Source: Candidatus Aminicenantota bacterium | GTDB lineage: Bacteria; Acidobacteriota; Aminicenantia; Aminicenantales; Saccharicenantaceae | Direction: 5' to 3' | Assembly: GCA_026393975.1 (NCBI GenBank) | Contig: JAPKZD010000025.1 | Location: 62,001-126,000 of the forward strand | Length of the DNA stretch: 64,000 bases | Shown: one piece after another, positions 23,664-32,361 of the stretch | How the letters are laid out: each line of letters opens with the position of its first letter | Position numbering within the stretch: the stretch's first letter is position 1 | Translations under genes and position numbers: made by a program | Notes under the pieces: generated by a model | What the model saw: the letters and a program-made list of their open reading frames with translations, nothing else | What the model was told of the DNA's origin: nothing | Database searches by the model: none

Positions 23664-26027
23664 ATGAACGAACGCATCAAGAAGCTCAGGGCGCAGACGC
23701 TCGAAGCCAAGCCGACGATCAGCGCCGAGCGGGCCAAGCTCGTCACCGAGTTCTACAAAAGACCCGAGACGCGCGGCCTGTCGAGCCCGATGCTGCACGC
23801 CCTGGCCTTCAAGCACATCATGGAGAATAAGAGCGTCGTCTTTAACGAGGACGAGCTCATCGTCGGGGAACGCGGCCCCGCGCCCAAAGCGACGCCGACC
23901 TACCCCGAGGTCTGCATCCACTCTCTCCAGGACCTTCAATACCTCAACGATCGGAAAAAGACCGCCTTCGCCTCCGACGAGGAGACGCGCCGGCTCTACG
24001 CCGAAGAGATCATCCCCTTCTGGAAGGGCCGCTCGCAGAGAGACCGGATCTTCGCCGAGATGACCCGGGAATGGATCGACGCCTACGAGGCCGGCGTCTT
24101 CACCGAGTTCATGGAACAGCGCGCCCCTGGCCACACCGTCCTCGACGGCAAGATCTACAGAAAGGGCATGCTCGACTTCAAGAAGGACATCGAAGCGGCC
24201 CTGGCCGGCCTCGACTTCATGAACGACCCGGTGGCCTACGACAAGCAGGAAGAGCTCAAGGCTATGGCTGTGAGCGTGGACGCCATCGTCGCCTTCGCCC
24301 GGAGGCACGCCGAGAAAGCAAGCGGGCTGGCGACGAGCGAGAAAGACGCCGTCCGGAAAAAGGAGCTTGAGAGGATCGCCGAAGTCTGCGACTGGGTGCC
24401 GGCTAACGCGCCGCGCGACTTCTGGGAGGCCCTCCAGGCCTACTGGTTCGTCCACCTCGGCGTCATCACCGAATACAACACTTGGGATTCCTTCAACCCG
24501 GGCCGTCTCGACCAGCACCTCGGACCGTTCTACCAGAAAGGGCTGGCCGACGGCACCATGACGAAGGAGAGCGCCCGGGAGCTCCTCCAGGCGTTTTGGG
24601 TCAAGTTCAACAACCAGCCCGCTCCGCCCAAGGTCGGGGTCACGGCCGAAGAGAGCGGCACGTATACGGATTTTGCCCTGATCAACGTCGGCGGCTTGAA
24701 AGAGGACGGGACGGACGGCGTCAACGAGCTGTCCTTCCTCATCCTCGACGTCATCGAGGAGATGCGCATCCTCCAGCCGAGTTCGATGGTCCAGATCAGC
24801 GCCAAGGGACCGGACTCGTTTCTCTTACGCGCGCTCAAGATCGTCAAGACCGGCTTCGGCCAGCCCTCGATCTTCAATACCGACGCCATCGTCCAGGAGC
24901 TCGTCCGGCAGGGCAAGTCCGTCGTCGACGCCCGGAACGGCGGTGCCAGCGGCTGCGTCGAGTCCGGGGCCTTTGGCAAAGAGGCCTACATCCTGACCGG
25001 CTATTTCAACCTGCCAAAGATCTTTGAGATCACCCTCGGAAACGGCGTCGACCCGAGGACGGGGAAGAAAATAGGGCTCGAAACGGGCGACCCGACGGCG
25101 TTCGCGGCCTTCGACGAGCTCTTCGAGGCCTTCCGCAAACAGATCCGGCACTTCGTTGACATCAAGGTCCGCGGCAGCAACGTCATCGAAAGGCTCTACG
25201 CCACGTATTTGCCCGCACCGTTCTTGTCCGTGCTCGTCGACGACTGCGTCAAGAACGGCAAGGACTACCATGCCGGAGGCGCCCGCTACAACACGAACTA
25301 CATCCAGGGCGTCGGCGTGGGCACGATCACCGACATCCTCAGCGCCGTCCGTTACAACGTCTACGACAACGGCCATTTCACGATGAAGGAGCTCCTGGCC
25401 GCGCTCGAAAGCAATTTCGTTGGCTACGAGGCGCTCCGCCAGCGCGTCCTCAACCGGACGCCGAAGTTCGGAAACGACGACGACTACGCCGACAGCCTGA
25501 TGAAGCGGGTCTTCGAGGCTTACTTCGAGGCGGTCGACGGCCGGCCGACGCCGCGCGGCGGCGCGTACCGGATCAACCTCCTGCCGACGACGGCCCACAT
25601 TTACTTCGGGAAGATGACCGGGGCCACGGCGGACGGGAGACTGGCGGGGGATGCCGTTTCGGAAGGCGTTTCACCGGTCCAGGGCGCCGACCGCAAGGGC
25701 CCGACGGCGGTTATCAAGTCGCTCGGCAAGATGGACCACGTCCGGACGGGCGGGACGCTCCTCAACCAGAAGTTCACGCCCCAGCTTCTGGCCGACGACG
25801 CCGGCCTCGCCGCGGTCAAGGACCTGGTGCGGTCCTACTTCAGGATGATGGGCCACCACATCCAGTTCAACGTCGTCACGGCTGACCTCCTCCGCGAGGC
25901 CCAGGCCCAGCCCGAGAAGTATCGCGACCTCATCGTCCGCGTCGCCGGCTACAGCGACTACTTCGTCGACTGCAGCACCGAGCTCCAGGACGAGATCATC
26001 CACCGCACCGAGCACCAGGAGCTCTAG
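23664..26027 (+). CDS. hypD: Glycyl-radical enzyme, probable trans-4-hydroxy-L-proline dehydratase
   Basis: A 787-residue glycyl-radical enzyme. The radical Gly is Gly762 in RVAGYSDYF and the thiyl Cys is Cys431 in GGASGCVESG, followed by Glu433 of the dehydratase CxE pattern. From memory, Clostridioides difficile HypD (789 residues) uses Asp278, Ser334, Phe340, Cys434, Glu436, Thr645 and Gly765. Here Asp275, Ser331, Phe337, Cys431, Glu433, Thr642 and Gly762 match at a constant offset of three, which strongly supports hydroxyproline dehydratase. The product would be pyrroline-5-carboxylate; no proC reductase gene is next to it. I chose the ATG at 23664, six bases after GGAGG, rather than the ATG at 23658. 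Confidence 0.87.
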   Translation: MNERIKKLRAQTLEAKPTISAERAKLVTEFYKRPETRGLSSPMLHALAFKHIMENKSVVFNEDELIVGERGPAPKATPTYPEVCIHSLQDLQYLNDRKKTAFASDEETRRLYAEEIIPFWKGRSQRDRIFAEMTREWIDAYEAGVFTEFMEQRAPGHTVLDGKIYRKGMLDFKKDIEAALAGLDFMNDPVAYDKQEELKAMAVSVDAIVAFARRHAEKASGLATSEKDAVRKKELERIAEVCDWVPANAPRDFWEALQAYWFVHLGVITEYNTWDSFNPGRLDQHLGPFYQKGLADGTMTKESARELLQAFWVKFNNQPAPPKVGVTAEESGTYTDFALINVGGLKEDGTDGVNELSFLILDVIEEMRILQPSSMVQISAKGPDSFLLRALKIVKTGFGQPSIFNTDAIVQELVRQGKSVVDARNGGASGCVESGAFGKEAYILTGYFNLPKIFEITLGNGVDPRTGKKIGLETGDPTAFAAFDELFEAFRKQIRHFVDIKVRGSNVIERLYATYLPAPFLSVLVDDCVKNGKDYHAGGARYNTNYIQGVGVGTITDILSAVRYNVYDNGHFTMKELLAALESNFVGYEALRQRVLNRTPKFGNDDDYADSLMKRVFEAYFEAVDGRPTPRGGAYRINLLPTTAHIYFGKMTGATADGRLAGDAVSEGVSPVQGADRKGPTAVIKSLGKMDHVRTGGTLLNQKFTPQLLADDAGLAAVKDLVRSYFRMMGHHIQFNVVTADLLREAQAQPEKYRDLIVRVAGYSDYFVDCSTELQDEIIHRTEHQEL

Positions 26028-26036
26028 GCTCCGGCC

Positions 26037-26059
26037 GGGCCGCCCTGCGGCCCTTTATT
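26037..26059 (+). terminator. Probable terminator after hypD
   Basis: A 7-bp GC-rich stem (26037-26043 with 26047-26053) and a 3-base loop is followed by TTTATT, 10 bases after the hypD stop codon. Confidence 0.5.
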
Positions 26060-26129
26060 GACGGACCGCCGCGACCTGTTGAATACTATTCCTGGCAGAC
26101 GGCGTGATTGCGGCTGAAAGGAGCCCCCG

Positions 26130-26558
26130 ATGGCGAAAGAAGTCCGAACTGAGGTCATGTTCAAGGGCGGGATGCGTTTCGACGGCAAGTCGGGCCGGGC
26201 CGGAAAGCCCGTGGCCATCGATTTCACTCCGGAAGGGGAGGCGATCGACGGCTATTCGCCCCTCGAGCTGCTCCTCACGAGCCTGGCCGGCTGCAGCAGC
26301 CAGGTTGTCGTCGGGCTCTTGAAGCGGATGGGCCAGGAGGTCCAAGACCTCACCGTTCGGGCCCGCGGCGAGAAGAAGGAGATCCACCCGACCGTCTTCA
26401 CTTCGATCGAACTCGAGTTCGAGTTCCGCGGCGGCCGTATTACAGGCTCATCGGTCGAAAAAGCATTCGCGCTATCGGAAGAACGCTTCTGTCCCGTTTG
26501 GGTCATGCTCAAGACGAGCGTCCCCATCACGGCCAAGTACCGGCTCATGGCCGGCTGA
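26130..26558 (+). CDS. OsmC family peroxiredoxin-like protein (both cysteines present)
   Basis: A 142-residue OsmC/YhfA-type protein. The first active-site Cys lies in SLAGCSSQVVVGLLKRMG and the second in EERFCPVWVML, so unlike the OsmC-like protein at 406-873 this one has both redox cysteines. The GYSPLELLLTSLAGC segment is typical of the YhfA-like subgroup. It probably reduces organic hydroperoxides in the cytoplasm. The ATG has AAAGGAG before it. It stands alone between hypD and the toxin-antitoxin pair. Confidence 0.88.
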   Translation: MAKEVRTEVMFKGGMRFDGKSGRAGKPVAIDFTPEGEAIDGYSPLELLLTSLAGCSSQVVVGLLKRMGQEVQDLTVRARGEKKEIHPTVFTSIELEFEFRGGRITGSSVEKAFALSEERFCPVWVMLKTSVPITAKYRLMAG

Positions 26559-26642
26559 AAACTTAGTTTTCCCCTTCGAATTTGAGAAAATCAGGACGGG
26601 CCGGTGTCCCTTCTATATGAGGGCAGAACATAAAATGAAGCA

Positions 26643-26671
26643 TTGACATATCTCGGATATGTATTTATAAT
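26643..26671 (+). promoter_or_regulatory. Perfect consensus sigma-70 promoter of vapBC with overlapping palindrome
   Basis: TTGACA (26643-26648), a 17-base spacer, then TATAAT (26666-26671): a full match to the housekeeping consensus. A perfect inverted repeat ACATAT-N5-ATATGT (26646-26662) covers the end of the -35 and most of the spacer, the place expected for autorepression by a VapB/VapBC complex. A related ATATGTAT element lies just downstream around 26670-26677. Confidence 0.75.
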
Positions 26672-26688
26672 ATGTATTGGAGATATGC

Positions 26689-26889
26689 ATGAGGACGACA
26701 TTGATTATCCCTGACGACCTGATGAACGACCTGATGGAGGAAACGGGCGAGAAGAGCAAAACCCTTCTTGTCCGCCGTTCCCTCGAAGAGATGCTCCAAC
26801 GGGTCCGCCGCGAGAACTTGAAGCGCTTGCGGGGGACCATCCCCTTGGATATCGACCTGGAAACCCTGCGGACGAAAGACCTCACGTGA
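26689..26889 (+). CDS. vapB: VapB-type antitoxin
   Basis: A 66-residue protein starting MRTTLIIPDDLMNDLMEETG, a ribbon-helix-helix DNA-binding pattern, followed by a helix (KSKTLLVRRSLEEMLQRVRR) and a short acidic tail that should bind and block the toxin. I chose the ATG at 26689, with GGAG 6 bases before it; an upstream TTG at 26677 would use that same ribosome site. The stop overlaps the GTG of the toxin by 4 bases (26886-26889), giving the translational coupling usual for such pairs. It probably represses its own promoter through the palindrome at 26646-26662. Confidence 0.85.
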   Translation: MRTTLIIPDDLMNDLMEETGEKSKTLLVRRSLEEMLQRVRRENLKRLRGTIPLDIDLETLRTKDLT

Positions 26890-27302
26890 AGCCGGAATAT
26901 TTCATCGATACGAGTGTCTGGATCCCCTATTTTCGGGAAAGCGGATCAGAACATGGAGATTTCATCGATGAGCTCATCGACGAAAGTCGCGTTCATATCA
27001 ATGGTATCGTCCTGGCCGAGCTCCTGACTGGAGCGAGGAGTTCGGCCGAGCTCGACCGGCTGGCCTCGGCGCTGGCCGGACTGAAGCTCCTTCCGAGCGA
27101 CCGGGCCTCCTCCGAGTCCGCCGGTCGCAGCGGGTTCGCGTTGAAGAAAAAAGGCATATCCGTTCCGTTGAGCGATATCATCATCGCCACGGACTGCATT
27201 GACCACGACCTCGTCCTCATCGAATCGGATAGGCATTACGCGGCGATCGCCGCCCATCTCCCTCTCAAGCGGTACGCCCAACAAGTGCCTATTCCGGGAT
27301 GA
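26886..27302 (+). CDS. vapC: VapC-type PIN-domain ribonuclease toxin
   Basis: A 138-residue PIN domain. The metal-binding acids are visible in FIDTSVWIPYF (first Asp), VLAELLTG (Glu), SDIIIATDC (Asp) and LIESDRHY (Asp), so the nuclease should be active. VapC toxins cut tRNA or rRNA when their antitoxin is degraded. It begins with GTG and overlaps vapB by 4 bases. There are no transposon or phage genes beside it, so whether it serves maintenance or stress control is unknown. Confidence 0.88.
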   Translation: MKPEYFIDTSVWIPYFRESGSEHGDFIDELIDESRVHINGIVLAELLTGARSSAELDRLASALAGLKLLPSDRASSESAGRSGFALKKKGISVPLSDIIIATDCIDHDLVLIESDRHYAAIAAHLPLKRYAQQVPIPG

Positions 27303-27317
27303 TCTATCAAGATCGTC

Positions 27318-27425
27318 ATGATCAAGACGACGCTCGTCGTCCCCTGCACATCGGTCTTCCTGGAACTCGACTGCGGCTATTGGGGCCCCGAGGCCGAGGC
27401 CAAGATGCGCGAGAAGATGAAGTGA
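27318..27425 (+). CDS. Possible 35-residue ORF or gene fragment
   Basis: A short frame from ATG 27318 to TGA 27425 with strongly host-like codons (mostly G/C in third position), encoding a hydrophobic start (TTLVVPCTSVFLEL), two Cys and a charged end (EAEAKMREKMK). It lies between vapC and the convergent alcohol dehydrogenase. I do not recognise it; it could be a small protein, the tail of a lost gene, or chance. Confidence 0.25.
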   Translation: MIKTTLVVPCTSVFLELDCGYWGPEAEAKMREKMK

Positions 27426-27429
27426 GCCT

Positions 27430-28464
27430 TTAGGGTGTGACGATGACCTTGAGGACGCCGTCGCGGCGCGCCGCGGCGGTCTCGTAGGCCGCGCCGGCTT
27501 TATCGAGCTTGAAGAAGTGGGTGGCCAGAAAGCCCGGCTTAACCCGGCCCGCGTGGATCATGCCGACGGCTTTCTCCAGGCACTTGTTCTGGCGCCGGAC
27601 GTTCTGGACGCGGATCTCCCGGCGACGCACTTTGGAGCTGTCGAAGGATACGCGCGGCTCGAGGGGGATGCCGACGACGACGAGCGTCCCGCCGGGCTTG
27701 AGCAGGGCGACGGCCTGGTCCAGGGCCGCCTGGTCGCCGCAGCACTCGAAGACGATGTCGAGACCGAGGGATTCGCAGCCGAGGATCTTGGCGACGACGT
27801 CCTCGCGGTCGGGATTGCCGGCCCAATCGGCCCCAGCCATTTTGGCAGCCTTGACCCGGGCTTCGACCTTGTCCGTCATGAAGAGGGCCCCGGCGTCCTC
27901 CGCCTTGAGAACCATGGCCGCGCACAATCCGATCGGCCCGGCCCCGAGGATCCCGGCTGTTTTCCCGCGGACCGACCCGGCTAGCCCGGCTGCATAGAGG
28001 GCGATCGAAAGAGGCTCGGCCAGCGCTCCCTGGACGACGCTCATTTTCGCCGGCAGGGGGACGCAATTCCTCTCCGGGGCCAGGGCGAACTCGGCCATGC
28101 CGCCGGTGAGCTCGCCGTAGTGGCCGAGGAAAAGGAGTTTCCGGCAGGTGTGCGGCCGGCCCGTCTGGCACTGGTCGCACGTCCCGCAGGAGACGGCCGG
28201 CTCGACGACGACCGCGTCGCCCGGCTTGACCCGGGTGACGCCCCGGCCTACGTCCTCGACGACCCCGGCGCACTCGTGCCCGGGGATGAAGGGGTAGGAC
28301 ACCCGGTCGCCGCCGACGGAGCCGGAGAGGAAGTAGTGGAGATCGCTGCCGCAAACGCCGACGGCTTGGCATCGGACGAGGACGTCGTCGTCCCGGACGA
28401 CGCACGGCGCAGGCACCTCGCGGATCTCGATCGTCCGGACACCGGTCAGGAAGGCGGCTTTCAT
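27430..28464 (-). CDS. Zinc-dependent alcohol dehydrogenase (sorbitol/threonine dehydrogenase type)
   Basis: A 344-residue medium-chain dehydrogenase. Catalytic zinc ligands: Cys in GVCGSDLHY, His-Glu in PGHECAG. Structural zinc: the four Cys of CGTCDQCQTGRPHTC. The NAD-binding motif is ILGAGPIGLC and the following acidic region favours NAD. The subgroup covers polyol, L-arabinitol, xylitol and threonine dehydrogenases; an arabinose/polyol role is suggested by the neighbouring arabinose genes. I chose the ATG at 28464 (MKAAFLTG); further upstream the frame is open but has no family similarity and would run through the promoter. Confidence 0.88.
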   Translation of the reverse strand: MKAAFLTGVRTIEIREVPAPCVVRDDDVLVRCQAVGVCGSDLHYFLSGSVGGDRVSYPFIPGHECAGVVEDVGRGVTRVKPGDAVVVEPAVSCGTCDQCQTGRPHTCRKLLFLGHYGELTGGMAEFALAPERNCVPLPAKMSVVQGALAEPLSIALYAAGLAGSVRGKTAGILGAGPIGLCAAMVLKAEDAGALFMTDKVEARVKAAKMAGADWAGNPDREDVVAKILGCESLGLDIVFECCGDQAALDQAVALLKPGGTLVVVGIPLEPRVSFDSSKVRRREIRVQNVRRQNKCLEKAVGMIHAGRVKPGFLATHFFKLDKAGAAYETAAARRDGVLKVIVTP

Positions 28465-28473
28465 GGCTGCCCT

Positions 28474-28479
28474 ATTATA
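28474..28479 (-). promoter_or_regulatory. -10 box of the alcohol dehydrogenase gene (short or no leader)
   Basis: TATAAT on the minus strand (28479 to 28474) is 9 bases from the ATG at 28464, so the transcript would start within a few bases of the start codon. No Shine-Dalgarno fits between them. Confidence 0.45.
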
Positions 28480-28514
28480 ATGCAGAACGGCCCGATTCCG
28501 GAAGACTCGGCCCT

Positions 28515-28543
28515 TTGACACCGGCCCGGCAGGTTGATATAGT
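28515..28543 (+). promoter_or_regulatory. Sigma-70 promoter of the M28 peptidase gene
   Basis: TTGACA (28515-28520), a 17-base spacer and TATAGT (28538-28543), 24 bases before the ATG at 28568, which also has a good GAGGAGG ribosome site. Confidence 0.7.
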
Positions 28544-28567
28544 TCCGGCGTCTTCGAGGAGGCACGC

Positions 28568-30145
28568 ATGAAAAAGCAATTCTCGGGGCGTTTGTTCGCC
28601 ATCGTCATCCTGCTCGTCCTTTTTTCCGTCCAGATCGGCGCCCAGGAAAAGCTCGACCTCCAGATGGTCCAGCGCATCCGCAAGGAGGGGCTCGAGAATT
28701 CCAAGATCACGGATCTCCTGATCTATCTCTGCGACGTCTACGGCCCACGGCTCCCAGCCTCGCCGCAGTACCTCAAGGCCGGGGAATGGGTCGTCGGCAA
28801 GGCCAAGGAGCTCGGCCTGGAGAACGCGCAGATGGAGACCTACGGCACGTTCGGCCGCAGTTGGGAACTCCAGAAGTTCTACGCCGCGATGACCGCTCCC
28901 CAGTACATGCCGCTCATCGCCTTCCCGAAGGCCTGGACGCCCGGGACGAACGGTGTCCTCAAGGGCAACGCGGTCCTGCTCAACGTCAAGAAACCCGCCG
29001 ACTTGGACAAGTACAAGGGCAAGCTCAAGGACGCCATCGTCCTGACTCAGGCGGCGCAAGATATCCCGATCTCCTTCGACCCGGTCGCTTCCCGGCTTTC
29101 GGACGAAGACCTCAAAAAACTTGTCCTGGCCGCCGAGCCCGGCGCGCGCTCGCCGTATACCGCCCGGATGGAGGAGATGATGGCCCAGCAGCAGCTCCAG
29201 CAGGCGGTGACCAAGTTCCTCCAGGCCGAAGGGGCCGGAGTCGTCCTCGAGCCCAGCCGGGGCGGGAAGGACGGGACGGTCTTCGTCGCGAGCGGCGGGT
29301 CCCGCACAAAGGGCGCCCCGATGCCGCTGCCGACCGTCGTCGTTGCCCTCGAACACTACAACCGGATCGCCCGCATCCTGCAGAAGGATATCCCCGTCGC
29401 GATGGAGGTCGAGGTCCAGGCCCGGTTCACGGACGACGACCAGCCGGGCTACAACGTCGTCGCCGAACTCCCGGGCGTGGATAAGAAGCTCAAAGCCGAG
29501 GTCGTCATGCTGGGCGGCCACTTCGACACTTGGCACTCGGGCACGGGGGCCACGGACGACAGCGCCGGATGCGCCGTCGCCTTCGAGGCGGTCAGGATCC
29601 TGAAGGCGTTGGGCGTCCAGCCCCGCCGCACGATCCGCCTGGCCATGTGGGACGGCGAGGAACAGGGCTTCGTTGGCTCGCGCGGCTACGTCACGAACCA
29701 TTTCTTCGACAGGGGGAAGAAGGAAAAGAAGCCGGACTACGACAAGCTCGCGGCCTACTTCAACTTCGACAACGGCAGCGGCAAGATCCGCGGCATCTAC
29801 GCCCAGGGCAACAGCGCCGTGGCCCCGATCTTCGAGGAGTGGCTCAAGCCCATCCACGACCTCGGCGCCACGACCGTGACCCTCCGCAACACGGGCGGCA
29901 CCGACCACCTGTCCTTCGACGCCGTCGGCCTGCCCGGTTTCCAGTTCATCCAGGACGACCTCGAGTACGACACCCTCACCCACCACTCGAACATGGACGT
30001 CTACGACCACCTGTCGCGGGGAGACCTGATGCAGGCGGCGACGGTCATGGCCTGGTTCGTCTACAACGCGGCCATGCGCGAGGAGAAACTGCCGAGGAAA
30101 TACTTCGACCCGAACGCGCCTGCGCCGACGCGCAGCCGGAACTGA
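28568..30145 (+). CDS. Secreted M28-family zinc aminopeptidase
   Basis: A 525-residue exported enzyme: signal peptide to about residue 26 (cleavage after IGA), then a PA-like inserted domain (about 130-260) and the M28 catalytic domain. Two-zinc site motifs: GGHFDTWHSGTGATDDSAG, WDGEEQGFVGSRGY with the general-base Glu-Glu, and the final HHSNMDVYDHL. It would remove N-terminal residues from peptides outside the cell. The start has GAGGAGG and a near-consensus promoter. It is divergent from the alcohol dehydrogenase. Confidence 0.92.
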   Translation: MKKQFSGRLFAIVILLVLFSVQIGAQEKLDLQMVQRIRKEGLENSKITDLLIYLCDVYGPRLPASPQYLKAGEWVVGKAKELGLENAQMETYGTFGRSWELQKFYAAMTAPQYMPLIAFPKAWTPGTNGVLKGNAVLLNVKKPADLDKYKGKLKDAIVLTQAAQDIPISFDPVASRLSDEDLKKLVLAAEPGARSPYTARMEEMMAQQQLQQAVTKFLQAEGAGVVLEPSRGGKDGTVFVASGGSRTKGAPMPLPTVVVALEHYNRIARILQKDIPVAMEVEVQARFTDDDQPGYNVVAELPGVDKKLKAEVVMLGGHFDTWHSGTGATDDSAGCAVAFEAVRILKALGVQPRRTIRLAMWDGEEQGFVGSRGYVTNHFFDRGKKEKKPDYDKLAAYFNFDNGSGKIRGIYAQGNSAVAPIFEEWLKPIHDLGATTVTLRNTGGTDHLSFDAVGLPGFQFIQDDLEYDTLTHHSNMDVYDHLSRGDLMQAATVMAWFVYNAAMREEKLPRKYFDPNAPAPTRSRN

Positions 30146-30178
30146 GCCCGCGGCGGCAGACGACCAGGGGGTCCGGAC

Positions 30179-31657
30179 CTAGAACGGATTCTCGGTCCGG
30201 TAGAGCATCCCGGCCGGCCGGTTGAAGGAGATGTCCTCGACGCCGAGCATGCGCATGGCTGCCCAAAGCGCTTTCCCGGCGTGGTCGAAGGCAATGGCCG
30301 CGTGGTGGGGGAAGCGCTTCTCGATGAGGACATGCCGGTAGAACCGCCCCATCTCCTTGATGCCGATGACGCCGATGCCGCCGAACGACTTGGGATCGAT
30401 ATCGAGGACCTCGCCTTCGGCCATGTAGGACCGCAGGACCGTGTCGGACGTCGACTGGAGCCGGAAGATCGTCATCCTGCCCGTCTTGATCCGGCCCTCG
30501 AGCGTCCCCCGGGTGATGTTCGGGTCTTTACCGGGTTCCATGAGCCGGTGCATGATGAGCTGGTAGCGCATCTCCGGGTCGAGCATGCACGGCGCCGGGG
30601 TGTTGCCGCAGTGGAAACCCATGAACAGGTCGGTGGGCTTGTAGCCTTTCATCGCCTTCTTGGCCCCGGCGATCATATCGTAGGGGACGGTGTTGTTGAT
30701 GTCGAGGAGGGTCGCCGGCAGCTCCGTCGCGCACGTGCAGATGTACTCGCTGAGGGCGCCGTAGATGTCGACTTCGCAGGCGACCGGGATGCCCCGCGCG
30801 GCCAGCCGCGAGTTCACGTAGCAGGGAACGAACCCGAAAAAGCTCTCGAACGCCGGCCAACACTTGTCGGCGAAGACGCCGTATTCCGATGCCCCAAGGT
30901 TGGCCGCCCTGAACTTGAGCAGGGCGACCTCGAACTGGGCCAGCTTGACCAGAATGTCGGGATATCGGTTCCCGGCGCCGAGCTCGCGGGCCATGTCCGC
31001 TGCTATGGCTTTTATCTTGGGGTCGCCCTCGGCCTGGCGGAAGATGTCGACGAGGTCGAGCTCGCTGTTCTCCATGACCTCGACGCCGAGGTCGTAGAGG
31101 GGCTTGATGGGCGCGTTGCAGGCCAGGAAATCCTGGGGTCTCGGTCCGAAGGAGAATATCTTCAACTTGGCCAAACCGAGGATGATCCGGGCGACGGGCA
31201 CGAAACCGGCGACCATCGCGGCCACCTCTTCCGGCGTGCCGACCGGATACTCGGGGACGTGGGGCCGGAGCTTCCTCAGGCCCGTGTTGTAGGAGGTGTT
31301 GAGCAGGCCGCAGTAGGCGTCGCCCCGTCCACCGACCAGGTCTTTCCCCGATTCCTCGGCGGCCGCGGCGTACATCACCGGCCCGCCGAACTTCTGGGCC
31401 AGGATCGTCGTCGGGCCCTCGGGTCCGAAGTTGCCGAGGTAGAGGACCAGAGCGTTGACGTTCTTCGCCCGGACTTCTTCGAGCGCTTGAAGCGCGTCTT
31501 TCTCGTTCTCGACGATGGTCGGGATCCGGACGACGGCCAGGCCGGCCTTGCGGCACTCTGCGGCGACGCGGAGCTGGCGTTTTCGGGAGAGTTCGATCGG
31601 GAAGCAGTCGCGGCTGACGGTGACGAGGCCGAGGCGCACCTTGGGCATGTTAATCAT
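30179..31657 (-). CDS. L-fucose/L-arabinose isomerase-family sugar isomerase
   Basis: A 492-residue protein of the FucI/AraA fold: an N-terminal Rossmann-like part (RLGLVTVSRDCFPIELSRKRQ), a middle domain with GPRPQDFLACNAPIKPLYDLGVE, and a C-terminal part with likely metal ligands (FHCGNTP and HHAAIAFDH). It is much more like fucose-isomerase relatives than classical AraA. Because araB and araD precede it on the same transcript, it most likely isomerises L-arabinose to L-ribulose. I chose the ATG at 31657, with AAGGAG 7 bases before it; it overlaps araD by 8 bases. Confidence 0.85.
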   Translation of the reverse strand: MINMPKVRLGLVTVSRDCFPIELSRKRQLRVAAECRKAGLAVVRIPTIVENEKDALQALEEVRAKNVNALVLYLGNFGPEGPTTILAQKFGGPVMYAAAAEESGKDLVGGRGDAYCGLLNTSYNTGLRKLRPHVPEYPVGTPEEVAAMVAGFVPVARIILGLAKLKIFSFGPRPQDFLACNAPIKPLYDLGVEVMENSELDLVDIFRQAEGDPKIKAIAADMARELGAGNRYPDILVKLAQFEVALLKFRAANLGASEYGVFADKCWPAFESFFGFVPCYVNSRLAARGIPVACEVDIYGALSEYICTCATELPATLLDINNTVPYDMIAGAKKAMKGYKPTDLFMGFHCGNTPAPCMLDPEMRYQLIMHRLMEPGKDPNITRGTLEGRIKTGRMTIFRLQSTSDTVLRSYMAEGEVLDIDPKSFGGIGVIGIKEMGRFYRHVLIEKRFPHHAAIAFDHAGKALWAAMRMLGVEDISFNRPAGMLYRTENPF

Positions 31658-32357
31658 GATCGGTCTCCTTCTTCTGTCCGTAGTAAGCCTGGGGTCCGTG
31701 CTTTCTGAGGTAGTGCTTTTCCTGGATATAATGGTCGAGGGGCGCGAGGTCGCGGTCGAGGGCTATCGTGCCGTAGGCCATCTTGGCCACGCGCTCCAGG
31801 ACGAGGGCGGTCTCGACGGATTCCGCGGACGTCCGGCCCCAGGCGAAAGGCCCGTGCCCGGCGACGAGGACCGCGGGGAGTTCCAGGGGGTCGACTCCGG
31901 CGAACCGTTCGACGATGATCTTCCCCGTGTTCCGCTCGTAATCCTCGACGACCTCGGCTTCGACGAGAAGCCGGGTCAGCGGGACCGGCCCGTGGAACTG
32001 GTCGGCGTGCGTCGTTCCGAAACAGGGGATCTCCCGCCCCGCCTGGGCGAACATCGTCGCGTACTCGCTGTGGGCGTGGGCGATGCCGCCAACCTGGGGG
32101 AAGGCCTTGTAGAGCTCGACATGCGTCGGTGTGTCTGAGGACGGACTGAGCCAGCCCTCGACGACGCGGCCCTCGAGATCGACGAGGACGATGTCGTCCG
32201 CCTTGAGGCTCTCGTAGGGGACGCCGCTCGGTTTGATGGCCACGATGCCTCGCCGCCGGTCGATGCCGCTGACGTTGCCGAACGTCAGGATGACCAGCCC
32301 GGACTTCACCAGGTCCAGGTTGGATTTCCAGACGGCTTCCTTCAGTTCGCTGAGCAT
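31650..32357 (-). CDS. araD: L-ribulose-5-phosphate 4-epimerase
   Basis: A 235-residue class II aldolase-fold protein, close to the usual AraD length of about 231. Motifs: FGNVSGIDR near the N-terminus, KPSGVPYE phosphate-binding region, zinc histidines in HAHSEYATMFAQ and the third in AGHGPFAWG. It converts L-ribulose 5-phosphate to D-xylulose 5-phosphate, feeding the pentose phosphate or phosphoketolase routes. The gene follows araB after 4 bases and overlaps the isomerase gene by 8 bases, forming a three-gene arabinose operon. Confidence 0.93.
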   Translation of the reverse strand: MLSELKEAVWKSNLDLVKSGLVILTFGNVSGIDRRRGIVAIKPSGVPYESLKADDIVLVDLEGRVVEGWLSPSSDTPTHVELYKAFPQVGGIAHAHSEYATMFAQAGREIPCFGTTHADQFHGPVPLTRLLVEAEVVEDYERNTGKIIVERFAGVDPLELPAVLVAGHGPFAWGRTSAESVETALVLERVAKMAYGTIALDRDLAPLDHYIQEKHYLRKHGPQAYYGQKKETDHD

Positions 32358-32361
32358 TTTC

